Shown piece by piece: positions 38,783 through 48,128 of a stretch of 64,000 nt of DNA (position 1 is its first letter; each line of letters starts with the position of its first letter). Below the pieces are notes generated by a model that worked only from the letters and a program-made list of their open reading frames with translations, made no database searches and was not told where the DNA came from. Source of the DNA: Aquilaria yunnanensis (Eukaryota > Streptophyta > Magnoliopsida > Malvales > Thymelaeaceae); assembly GCA_039654915.1 (NCBI GenBank), contig CM077595.1:85601501-85665500 (forward strand), written 5' to 3'. The position numbers were made by a program, and so were the translations under genes.

Positions 38783-38984
38783 GAACCATCAATTACACAT
38801 GCTTTGCATTCATGCATTTCACATCATGCATGCATGACTTTTACATGATAGGAATCAAATGGGAAACACATCCACTGCACCGTTACAGCAGTATAAGCTG
38901 AGATCTCAATAACATCAGCTCTTACCAATCTATCACTGGATACACAGCTAATATGCGGGACCAACCCGCATCAGGAATTCAAGG
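36781..38984 (+). other. Spacer region of the retrotransposon
   Basis: Mostly non-coding, with A-rich tracts (37175-37245, 37385-37465). Two coding-like fragments are visible: 37990-38154 (VYVFELEREEWQDILIK, then SLRPNHYSLMYVDL) and 38480-38700 (DGIKSMTMDEYLKEI, stop, MRRANFKEIEAKIQEQVK and further). Neither is recognised. They may be remnants of further cargo or of a lost pol spacer. Confidence 0.4.
37640..37985. repeat. Tandem repeat, about three units of 110-125 bp
   Basis: Units contain GCTCACGAGTAGTATTAAAA, CTTAACTTTCCTCA and CTCATTCAGTTAAAAGAC; two end in TTGTGAATCATGTTTCTACC. The third unit is truncated at its 5' end. Confidence 0.8.
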
Positions 38985-39300
38985 ATAAGGTAGACAATAT
39001 GTCAAAAGCCTGGAAATCGATTCAATAATCGAGACTACACCTGGAAGGACAGGATTGACGTCAGCTAGTAGTATCCAAGATAAGAGATAGCTATAGCCAA
39101 GGATAAGGCAGTTATTAAAAAATATAAAGTAGACAATATTGTCAAAAGCCTGGCAATTGATTCAATAATCGAGGCTACACCTGGAAGGACAGGATTGATG
39201 CCAGCTTAGCAGCATCCAAGATAAGAGATAGTTGTGGTCAAAGATAAGGCAGACATCAAGAAATATTGTCGTTGAAAATTTGTTAAAAGCGGGCAATGGA
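38985..39300. repeat. Tandem repeat, about 130-bp units
   Basis: Two full units and part of a third: AAAAGCCTGG.AAT.GATTC, ACACCTGGAAGGACAGGATT and ATCCAAGATAAGAGATAG recur in order. Confidence 0.8.
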
Positions 39301-39475
39301 TTCAATAATCAAGGACTGGATCAATGTCATGCACATCAAAATAAAGTAGGATAAGAAATATCAAAGATAAGAAATATCATTCACATCAAAATAAAGTAGG
39401 ATCCACTTTTCCGGTTAAGCGGCGGATACGGTACTCCGTGACTCTCAAGTCGGTTCTCTCAGTTGCCCAAAATAA

Positions 39476-40105
39476 TTGATTCTTTCCTCTCTTCTTTCTT
39501 TTACTTCCCTCTATAAATTGGATCCTACTCTTTCTGTCTTACGAAAATATTTTCCTTCTCTCCCAATGAACATTCTTAAAAAGATCTACCAAGTTCGTTG
39601 TGAACGATTAAGAGTTCTGATGCACAAAGGAATCCCTGAAGATGTACGATGGTTAATCGAAGCTAAGGTTCGTCTGGCAGGTGAAATCCCAGAGGCATTT
39701 GTGTCCCACATGCCTGGTATAGGCAAAAGCTCTTATGCCAAAAAGCGAAGAGCGAAAAGGTTACGAGTCTGCCACAAATGTGGACGGTGGACTTGTAATA
39801 CTAAATGTCGTTCTTTAGGAATGATCTCCGATAATCGAGAAGATAAAATACGATTCATTAAGAATGGCCTGAGTAAGGACTTGTTGGATGATATCCAATT
39901 GACTCTTGAGACGCATTCTTGTGGATCCGTGCAACGTGAACTTCTTGGTTTATAGAGCATTTTTCATGAAGAACGAGAACGATACAGTCCCGGGAATCTG
40001 ACTGTAAACGACCCTGTTTGCCAGCTTGTAAGAAAGCTGGATGGGAAGCAAACCCTCGACTCATAGAAGCCGTTAATGCCGTTACTAGACGTAAAGCCAG
40101 TGGAA
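39476..40105 (+). pseudogene. Cysteine-rich nucleic-acid-binding-like protein, copy 1
   Basis: First of three tandem copies. The position homologous to the start codon of copy 2 is TTG (39518), so the usual ATG is lost; the first in-frame ATG is 39566. The frame reaches a TAG at 39953-39955, where copy 2 has TGG, and downstream homologous text is also shifted by one missing base. The retained part has the helical N terminus, a basic block (YAKKRRAKR), a four-cysteine motif (CHKCGRW, then C-x3-C) and RFIKNGLSK. Function as for copy 2; probably not made as a full protein. Confidence 0.75.
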
Positions 40106-40228
40106 GATGTGAGCCACAGTCACAATTACTGTACATACAGTTTGTTATATTTGGAAAAGTTTGCATTTTCTTTTGACAGATGTACATGCTCCCCTAAGTG
40201 TAATCGACACGTTATCCCTTTTCATCAC

Positions 40229-40235
40229 TATAAAT
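40229..40235 (+). promoter_or_regulatory. TATA box of cassette 2
   Basis: TTCATCACTATAAATGCG, preceded by GTTATCCC; the same module precedes cassette 3 and LOG. The ATG is about 120 bp downstream. Confidence 0.55.
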
Positions 40236-40355
40236 GCGTGCTCTTCCTTCTGATTAAGCAGCGGATAAGATAACCCGTGACTTCTAAAGTCGGTTATTCC
40301 AGTCTCCTACAATAACTGATTCATTTCCCTTTTCTCTCAAATTCTTCTCTCATCA

Positions 40356-40937
40356 ATGGATTCAACTCTTTCTGCATTGCGAAAATACTTTCCTTCCCTT
40401 CCAATAAAAGTCCTTAAAAAGATCTACCTTGCTAGATGTGAAAGAATCAGATTTTTTACACGCAAAGGCATTCCCGATAATGTGCAGTGGATAATTGAAG
40501 CTAAGGTCCGTTTGGCGGGTGAAGTTCCAGATGCATTTATGCCCCGCATGCCCGGTTTAGGTAAAAGCCGTTATGCCAAAAGGCGAAGAGCAAAGAGACT
40601 AGGCGTGTGTTATAAATGTGGGCGATGGAATTGTAATACTAAATGTCGCTATTTAGGATACATCTCCACAAATCGTGAAGATAAAAGAAAATTCATTAAG
40701 AATGGCATGCGTAAGGAATCTCTGGAAGATATCCGAGAGACTCTTGAAACGCATTCTTGTGGAAAAGTGCAAGGTCAAATTGTCAAATTGTGGAGGACTT
40801 ACCATAAAGAACGAGACCGTTACAGTCTTGGGAATGTGACTGTAAACGACCCTGTTTGCCAGCTTGTAAGAAAACGGGGATGGGAAGCAAATCCTCGACT
40901 CATAGAAGGCATCGAAGCCATTACTAGACATAAATAA
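40356..40937 (+). CDS. Cysteine-rich nucleic-acid-binding-like protein, copy 2 (intact)
   Basis: A 193-codon open frame starting at ATG 40356, homologous in start context to copy 3. By residue: 5-35, basic amphipathic segment; 36-60, KGIPDNVQWIIEAKV and following; 70-81, strongly basic KSRYAKRRRAKR, a likely nucleic-acid-binding or nuclear-entry patch; cysteines 85, 88, 93 and 97 (CYKC-x4-C-x3-C), a likely zinc site; then REDKRKFIKNG. The tail (about 130-193) is extra compared with small viral proteins. The basic patch running into a cysteine cluster and followed by a [KR]FI-x-NG segment recalls the small nucleic-acid-binding proteins of carlaviruses and relatives, which bind RNA or DNA and in some viruses counter RNA silencing or act on host transcription. 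That link is my recognition, not a search result. It lies in an LTR element, sense strand, with its own TATA box. Confidence 0.75.
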   Translation: MDSTLSALRKYFPSLPIKVLKKIYLARCERIRFFTRKGIPDNVQWIIEAKVRLAGEVPDAFMPRMPGLGKSRYAKRRRAKRLGVCYKCGRWNCNTKCRYLGYISTNREDKRKFIKNGMRKESLEDIRETLETHSCGKVQGQIVKLWRTYHKERDRYSLGNVTVNDPVCQLVRKRGWEANPRLIEGIEAITRHK

Positions 40938-41055
40938 GTGGAAGATGAGAGCCACAGTCATGATTGCTGTACATATAAGCTGTCATTTGTCTTTTCTTTT
41001 GACAATAATGTACTTGCTTCTGCAAGTGTAATTAACGCATTATCTCTTTCATCAC

Positions 41056-41063
41056 TATAAATA
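41056..41063 (+). promoter_or_regulatory. TATA box of cassette 3
   Basis: TTATCTCTTTCATCACTATAAATATG upstream module (TATAAATA core), equivalent to those at 40229 and 42049. The ATG is at 41130. Confidence 0.55.
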
Positions 41064-41129
41064 TGTGTTAGTTATTTCCGTTTCCTACAGTCACTAATTT
41101 CTTTCTTCTCTTAAATACCTCCTTCATCA

Positions 41130-41720
41130 ATGGAGTCTTCTCTTTTCGCCCTATGAAAGTATTTTCCTTCCTTCCCAATAAATATTCTTAAAAAGATTTA
41201 TCAAGCTAGATGTGAACGATTCAGAGTATTTATGCACAAAGGCATTCCTGATAATGTGCGGTGGCTAATCGAAGCTAAGGTTCGTTCAGCTGGTGAAGTT
41301 CCAGAAGCGTTCTTTCCCCGTATGCCCGGCTTTGGTAAAAGCGGTTATGCCAAAAAAAGAAGAGCAAAGAGGCTAGGCGTTTGTCATAATTGTGGATGGT
41401 GGATTTGTGGCAATAAATGTCGTTCTCCAGGAATGATCACTAGAAATCGTAATGATAGAATAAGATTCATTAAGAATGGCTTACGTAAGGAATCTCTAGA
41501 AGATATTCGAGAGGTTCTTGAAGCGCATTCTTGCGGAATAGTGCAATTTGAGATTGTCGGATTATGGATAATTCTCCAAAAAGAACGAGATCGTTATAGT
41601 CTTGGGAATCTGACTTTAAACGACCCAGTTTGCCAGTTTGTGAGAAAACTGGATGGAATGCAAATCGCCGATTCATAGAAGGCATTGAAGCCGTTACTGG
41701 ATGCAAAATCAGTGGAAGAC
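41130..41720 (+). pseudogene. Cysteine-rich nucleic-acid-binding-like protein, copy 3
   Basis: The ATG at 41130 begins MESSLFAL, but codon 9 is TGA (41154-41156), where copies 1 and 2 have CGA, a C-to-T change. The frame stays open beyond it; an internal ATG at 41232 could give a 148-residue product ending at 41678, about 50 residues before the position equivalent to the end of copy 2 because of an indel near 41650. The basic block (YAKKRRAKRLG) and a cysteine motif (CHNCGWW-x-C-x3-C) remain. Confidence 0.75.
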
Positions 41721-41739
41721 GTGGACCAAAGTCACGATT

Positions 41740-42010
41740 ACTGTACATGCTAGCTGTCGCTTTTGAAATTATCCTCCCAATAATGTACCCACTCCTGACA
41801 TAAGATACAGTTATGACTACTGTATATAGCTGCCACTTTTGAAATTTTCCTTCTCTTCCAACAATCACGTACCCACTCCTGACGTAAGCTACAGTAGTGA
41901 CTACTGTACATGCTAGCAGCTATTTTGAAAATTTTTCTCCTCTTTTAACGATAGTGTACCCATACCTGACCAGAGTCATACTCGTAACTACTGTGAATAG
42001 CTGACAATAA
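41740..42010. repeat. Four tandem units of about 70-80 bp upstream of LOG
   Basis: Derived from the cassette tail. Units share TGTACCCACTCCTGAC.TAAG, then TACAGTAGTGACTACTGTA (a perfect inverted repeat at 41890-41908), then TGCTAGC.GC and TTTTGAAA. One unit has TGACGTAAG, resembling the as-1/TGA-factor core. Confidence 0.8.
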
Positions 42011-42048
42011 TATATCCACTCTTGAAAATAAAATTATCTCTTCATCTC

Positions 42049-42056
42049 TATAAATA
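42049..42056 (+). promoter_or_regulatory. TATA box of the LOG gene
   Basis: TTATCTCTTCATCTCTATAAATATATC region, close to the module of cassette 3. The ATG lies 41 bp after the box. Confidence 0.6.
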
Positions 42057-42096
42057 TATCTTCTTTTCTCCTTCTCTCACAAGGGTGAGGATAGGA

Positions 42097-42726
42097 ATGG
42101 AGAAAACCCCAACTCGTAAATCCCGAAGTATTTGTGTATTTTCTGGGGCTTTTCCTGGAAAAGATGAAGAGTATTTAAAGGCAGCCAACCATTTGGGTAG
42201 AGTATTAGCTGAGTGAAAAATACATTTAGTTTATGGAGGAGGTAGTGTCGGATTAATGGGAGGTGTAGCATCAGCAGCATCTCTAGGAGGAAGCCAAGTT
42301 CTGGGCATTATCCCTGGACCTTTGAAATTTGTTTCTGGGGGCACGATTGGAAAAGAATTAGTGGTTAAAAATTTGCAAGAGCGTGTGTTACAAATGCTTT
42401 TAAATGCTGATGCTTTTATCGCTCTACCAGGTGGTTTTGGCACATTGGGAGAAGTCTTTCAAATTGCTTCCATGGCCCAACTTAATTTGCATAAGAAACC
42501 CATTGGGCTATTGAATGTTAACAATTTCTTTACAGGTCTGATAGCTTTTGTGGATTATGCTATGCAGAAGAATTTCATATCAAGAGTAGCACGACGAATC
42601 ATAATATCCGCAACAACTGCTGAAGAATTGCTAGATAAAATGCAAGCTTTTGTTCCTGAACCAGATCCAGCGATGATCCAAATAGACTGGGCACGACAGT
42701 CTTTCCCAACCAGTTCCGTCCCATAA
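42097..42726 (+). pseudogene. LOG-like: LONELY GUY (LOG)-type cytokinin phosphoribohydrolase, intronless, one nonsense codon
   Basis: A 210-codon frame from ATG 42097 to TAA, interrupted once by TGA at codon 40 (42214-42216). LOG enzymes act in cytosol or nucleus and release active cytokinin bases from riboside monophosphates. Seen: SICVFSGAFPGK at residues 11-22, LVYGGGSVGLMGG (44-56), the family signature PGGFGTLGE (111-119), KKPIGLLNVNNFF, and RRIIISATTAEELLDKMQ. Total length is near the plant LOG norm. Plant LOG genes usually have several introns; here none, so it was captured as processed RNA. One oddity: the block equivalent to the family's M-x-x-RK-x-x-M has ERVLQM, lacking the lysine, so catalysis may differ. 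A product could start at Met54 after the stop, but would lack the first strand. Sense orientation with respect to the element. Confidence 0.88.
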
Positions 42727-43230
42727 TTGTCCTTTACCTGGCCTGTTTAAGCATTGTGGAAGAATAAGCGATCTGATCCGTTTTTCTTGTCCTTTCGTTT
42801 TAATTATCAGCATTTTCTTTCGTATTTCAGTTTTTCTTTTCAGGGAATTTCGTTATCTTATAAGATAGTTTCGTCCATGCTGATATTAAAACCATGGGAC
42901 AATGCCTTTAGGTTGGAATGGCTGAGTAAAGAGTAATTTTTATTACTCTTGAGACCCATCCTATTAGGTCTACTAGGTATAACATTTTGGGGTAGTTAAG
43001 CTTTAACCTTATTTTGATGACATATCTCACAAGGGAATCTATATTTACTGAAGAAAATATTAGATGAACCTTGGATATTGATTCCAAACATCCGTTCCCT
43101 TTACATAATTTGTCAGTGTTATTGTCATCATCAAGATTCACTCATCTTATCGAAGTTTAAATTTTTGCACTCGCCGATTATGAAAATTCACACTTTCGAA
43201 GAAAATTATTCTAATTTCAATTGCTTTAAT
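42727..43230 (+). other. Downstream of LOG
   Basis: About 500 bp with no recognisable gene; T-rich, then ordinary sequence leading into the hairpin array. It may hold the 3' UTR of LOG. Confidence 0.5.
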
Positions 43231-43231
43231 A

Positions 43232-45395
43232 TAAATTTCACTCGAGGTCCTAAGGAAAGCTCCTTAGCCTCAAAATCAATTTTCATCATCGGGGTTTTAA
43301 GGATTGAACATTTGCCTCGATAACAATCAATTTTCATCATCGGGGTTTTAAGGATCGAACCTTTGCCTCGAAAGCAATCAATTTTCATCACCGAGGTCCT
43401 AAGGAAAGCTCCTTAGCCTCGAAATCAATTAATCATCTCAAACTTTCAATGATAGGAGAATTCCTATCGTCGAGGTTCTAAGGAGAGTTCCTTAAACCTC
43501 AAACAATCAATCATCATTTTTTCTTAAACGATAAGAGAGTTCTTATCGCAGAGGTTCTAAGGTAGGGCCCTTAACCTCAAACTTTCAATGATAGGAGAGT
43601 TCCTATCGTCGAGGTTCTAAGGAGAGTTCCTTAAACCTCAAACAATCAATCATCAATTTTTCTTTAAACGATAAGAGAGTTCTTATCGCAGAGGTTCTAA
43701 GGTAGGGCCCTTAACCTCAAACTTTCAACGATAGAAGAGTTCCTATCGTCGAGGTTCTAAGGAGAGTTCCTTAAACCTCAAACAATCAATCATCAATTTT
43801 TCTTAAACGATAAGAGAGTTCTTATCGCAGAGGTTTTAAGGTAGGGCCCTTAACCTCAAACTTTCAACGATAGAAGAGTTCCTATCGTCGAGGTTCTAAG
43901 GAGAGTTCCTTAAACCTCAAACAATCAATCATCAATTTCTCTTTAAACGATAAGAGAGTTCTTATCGCAGAGGTTCTAAGGTAGGGCCCTTAACCTCAAA
44001 CTTTCAATGATAGGAGAGTTCCTATCGTCGAGGTTCTAAGGAGAGTTCCTTAAACCTCAAACAATCAATCATCAATTTTTTTTTAAACGATAAGAGAGTT
44101 CTTATCGCAGAGGTTCTAAGGTAGGGCCTTTAACCTCAAACTTTCAACAATATAAGAGTTCCTATCGTCGAGGTTCTAAGGAGAGTTCCTTAAACCTCAA
44201 ACAATCAATCATCAATTTTTCTTAAACGATAAGAGAGTTCTTATCGCAGAGGTTCTAAGGTAGGGCCCTTAACCTCAAACTTTCAACGATAGGAGAGTTC
44301 CTATCGTCGAGGTTCTAAGGAGAGTTCCTTAAACCTCAAACAATCAATCATCAATTTTTCTTTAAACGATAAGAGAGTTCTTATCGCAGAGGTTCTAAGG
44401 TAGGGCCATTAACCTCAAACTTTCAACGATAGGAGAGTTCCTATCGTCGAGGTTCTAAGGAGAGTTCCTTAAACCTCAAACAATCAATCATCAGTTTTTC
44501 TTCAACGATAAGAGAGTTCTTATCGCAGAGGTTCTAAGGTAGGGCCTTTAACCTCAAACTTTCAACGATAGGAGAGTTCCTATCGTCGAGGTTCTAAGGA
44601 GAGTTCCTTAAACCTCAAACAATCAATCATCAGTTTTTCTTCAACGATAAGAGAGTTCTTATCGTAGAGGTTCTAAGGTAGGGCCCTTAACCTCAAACTT
44701 TCAATGATAGGAGAGTTCCTATCGTCGAGGTTCTAAGGAGAGTTCCTTAAACCTCAAACAATCAATCATCAACTTTTCTTAAACGATAAGAGAGTTCTTA
44801 TCGCAGAGGTTCTAAGGTAGGGCCCTTAACCTCAAACTTTCAACGATAGGAGAGTTCCTATCGTCAAGGTTCTAAGGAGAGTTCCTTAAACCTCAAACAA
44901 TCAATCATCAATTTTTCTTAAACGATAAGAGAGTTCTTATCGCAGAGGTTCTAAGGTAGGGCCCTTAACCTCAAACTTTCAATGATAGGAGAGTTCCTAT
45001 CGTCGAGGTTCTAAGGAGAGTTCCTTAAACCTCAAACAATCAATCATCAATTTTTCTTTAAACGATAAGAGAGTTCTTATCGCAGAGGTTCTAAGGTAGG
45101 GCCCTTAACCTCAAACTTTCAACGATAGAAGAGTTCCTATCGTCGAGGTTCTAAGGAGAGTTCCTTAAACCTCAAACAATCAATCATCAATCTTTCTTAA
45201 ACGATAAGAGAGTTCTTATCGCAGAGGTTCTAAGGTAGGGCCCTTAACCTCAAACTTTCAACGATAGGAGAGTTCCTATCGTCGAGGTTCTAAGGAGAGT
45301 TCCTTAAACTTCAAACAATCAATTATCAGTTTTTCTTGAACGATAAGAGAGTTTTTATCGTAGAGGTTCCAAGGAAGATCCCTTAACCTCATAAT
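43232..45395. repeat. Tandem hairpin array, 139-140-bp period
   Basis: After four diverged units of about 50 bp (43232-43430), fourteen units of 139-140 bp follow to about 45395. Each has four self-complementary blocks in order: CGATAAGA/TCTTATCG; GAGGTTCTAAGG/CCCTTAACCTC; CGATAGGA/TCCTATCG; GAGGTTCTAAGG/CCTTAAACCTC; then a linker with CAATCAATCATCA. The second pair of blocks is a variant of the first pair, so the unit is itself an old dimer. Tat/Ogre elements are known for tandem repeats between their coding region and 3' LTR. Confidence 0.95.
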
Positions 45396-45429
45396 TTAGG
45401 CAGCGAGAAGGTTCTCAATGCCTAGCTAA

Positions 45430-45519
45430 GTCGGACGAAATTTGGTAACGACTTTGCTTGCATCATGTCCCATGAAGCATGCAAAGGGGGGCAGCTGTTG
45501 ACACCCAATTTCGTCCGAC
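45430..45519. repeat. Inverted repeat flanking the polypurine tract
   Basis: GTCGGACGAAATTTGG (45430-45445) is the inverted copy of the start of the LTR (CCAATTTCGTCCGAC, 45505-45519), with 13 bases perfect. In RNA or single-stranded DNA this would place the polypurine tract in the loop. Confidence 0.75.
45481..45495 (+). promoter_or_regulatory. Polypurine tract
   Basis: GCAAAGGGGGGCAGC directly before the 3' LTR, the plus-strand primer site for second-strand synthesis. Confidence 0.85.
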
Positions 45520-46027
45520 CAAAAAAAAAATTAAACTAAAAAATAAAAATAAAAATAAAAATAAAAATTAATTAATTAAAAAAAAATATATATATATTTT
45601 CTTATTATTATTACTGAAAAATTTTAATTAAGTTAATTAGTTTAAAATACATTTTTGTTTTGTCAGAATTTAATTAAAAATGATATATGTGTATAAATGT
45701 ATGTATGTAATAAAAAGGAAAACACCATAAAAAATGACAAAATTAAAAAGTTTGGGGTAAAAATGAAAAAATTGAGAAGTTTTGAGAAAAATTGACAAAT
45801 TCTGAAAGTTCCAGGAGCATTTGGTAATTTTTCGCTTCAATTTTGGGCCAGACTAATGTTTCTGGCCCAAATTAACAGAAAACGACAAAATTGTCAAAAT
45901 CAGAAGCTTCTGAAGCTTATCCAGAGGATAAGAAACGTAAAGGACTGAAACTATCATTTTACTAATTTAAGAGATAAGTTTTGATTTTTTTATTATTTAA
46001 TAATCAACAGTTAGGCCAAACTTCCTC

Positions 46028-46035
46028 TATAAATA
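46028..46035 (+). promoter_or_regulatory. 3' LTR TATA box
   Basis: CTCTATAAATAGGGG, identical to that in the 5' LTR; could drive outward transcription into the flank. Confidence 0.6.
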
Positions 46036-46810
46036 GGGGTTCAAATTTGAGGCTGAACGCAGAAAAAAATACAAAGAAACCTTAGAGCTCGTTTCAAAAA
46101 ACGTGAAAATTACAGCCTTAGTCCATAGCCTCTCCTCCCTCTACCTAGAAAGTCCCAAACTTTTGCTTCTTATGTTTTGACCATCTTTTTCGTTTTTCTT
46201 TTTCTTCCGTTTTCGCCGTTCCCCCCGCCATTTCTCTCCAGTTATCCTGCCGTCCCTTCGTCGCCGTCGCTCCCAGCCGTCGCCATCACCCCCACGCCGT
46301 CGCCGTCGCCTCCCCCGCCGTTGCCGTCGCTGTCACCGTCGCCGTCCACTCCGCGTTTCCTCCTCCGGCCGTCCTTTTTTTCCTTCCTCCTCCTGCCGCC
46401 TCCGCCGTGCTCCCGCACCGCCGTCGCCCTGCCCCGCCGCCGTCGCCTCGCCGCCCCTTCGCCTGGCCCGCCGTCGCCCCCAGCAGCCCCACCCCCCTGC
46501 ACCTGCGTCGCGTTTTCTTTCCTGAGAATTCAAATTTTAACTTTAAGGGTAAAACTCCTTTTAGTCCTTCATCTTTTCAATTTCTTTCACTTTGGTCACT
46601 AACCTTTTATTTTGTTCTTGCAGAATTAATTACTAACTCTTTTACTTGTTTATTTATTTGTTTATTATTGTTATTATTACTAACCCCTTTTTATTATTGT
46701 TATTAACAACTAATCCAACTTTTATTTTTATTGTTATTAACATCTAATCTAACATTACTAACTTTTATTTTTATTGTTATTAACAACTAACTTTACTAAC
46801 TTTGCTAACC

Positions 46811-46998
<188 letters not shown>

Positions 46999-48123
46999 TG
47001 GAAGGTTATACCTCCTATTTATTTATTTTTAAGTGGATGACCAGAAAACCCAACTTTATTCTTATTTATTTATTTATTGTCCTTTAACTTTCCTTTATTT
47101 ACTTTATGTGCTTTTTATTTGTTTATTTATTTATTTATTTGCATATGTTATTTAATTTGCGCAATTTTTTTAAGTGGATGGTCAAAAAGCCCCACTTTAT
47201 TTTTCCTTTAATTTTCCTTTTGCTTAATTTATGAAAATTTTAATTATGTAGATGGTTAAAACTTATTTCACTTATTTCAGCTTTAGTCATAAAATAAAAT
47301 AATAAATAATAAATAAAATAATAACAAAAAAAAAAGTTTTTATGTGAATAATTAACTTTATATTATTTATTTTTTAGGGCTAACAAAAATCATTTTTTGA
47401 CAAAAGCCAACCATCTTTTATTATTTTTGGATTACATATTTTTATTTATTTCTTGTAAAGAAAACATTAAAAAAAAATCATCAATCAATTTTTTTTAAAA
47501 GTAATAGTAATTAACAATTTAAGAAAAGTAAAAAAAATAATAACAACAAAAATATTAAAAAATTATGATTAAATAAACAAAAAAAATTAATAAAATATTA
47601 AATCAATTTCCATATCCGGATGATCCGGCAGGATCCACGGTTTGAAAAATATCAACTTTTTTTATTGAATAAAAATAAATATAAAGATAAAAATCCATAT
47701 TTTACGATATAGATTAAATTATTTAAAATTTCGTCAAATTCCGTGTCCGAGTGACTCGGCAGAGTCCATGGTTCAGAATTAAAACTTCCGTGTCCGGGCG
47801 ACTCGGTAGAGTCCATGGTTCGGAAATATCAAATTTTATACAAATTAATTACTGAAGACTTTTAAACCCGTCTTAATTTAAAGATCCATATCCGACTAAT
47901 TCAGTTAAAATTTCTAGTTAGAAAATTAACTGAATATTTTTTTTAAAGCCAAGCAAAACAAAATTGAAATCAACTAAGGTACCAATTTTTGGGCGTTTTA
48001 ACAAAGTTGTTTTAACGTAACCGTACTCCCGAACCCCCGAACTCTCGCAGACCATATTTTAGGTGTCCAATCGACCTAGGTAAACCGATTGGTGGTGACT
48101 CCAGAAAACCCGACGTTGCCACA

Positions 48124-48128
48124 GTTCC
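48124..48128. repeat. Target-site duplication GTTCC (right)
   Basis: Matches 30222-30226. Confidence 0.9.

Larger units (their letters stand above)
39395..41760 (+). repeat. Triplicated cassette (promoter, leader, cysteine-rich ORF)
   Basis: Three direct units of about 730-840 bp: leader (GGTTAAGCGGCGGATA, GTGACT.TCAAGTCGGTT), coding region, then a tail with AGTCAC.ATTACTGTACAT. Homology includes non-coding parts, so duplication was at DNA level. The TATA element is eroded in unit 1. Confidence 0.85.

Noticed and set aside
39512..39517. TATAAA close to the start of copy 1 of the cysteine-rich ORF
   Set aside because: It lies at the position of the lost start codon, not in the conserved upstream promoter module, so it is coincidental.
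43232..45395. CRISPR-like appearance of the repeat array
   Set aside because: This is a plant retrotransposon. The units are contiguous and nearly identical with no unique spacers and no cas genes.
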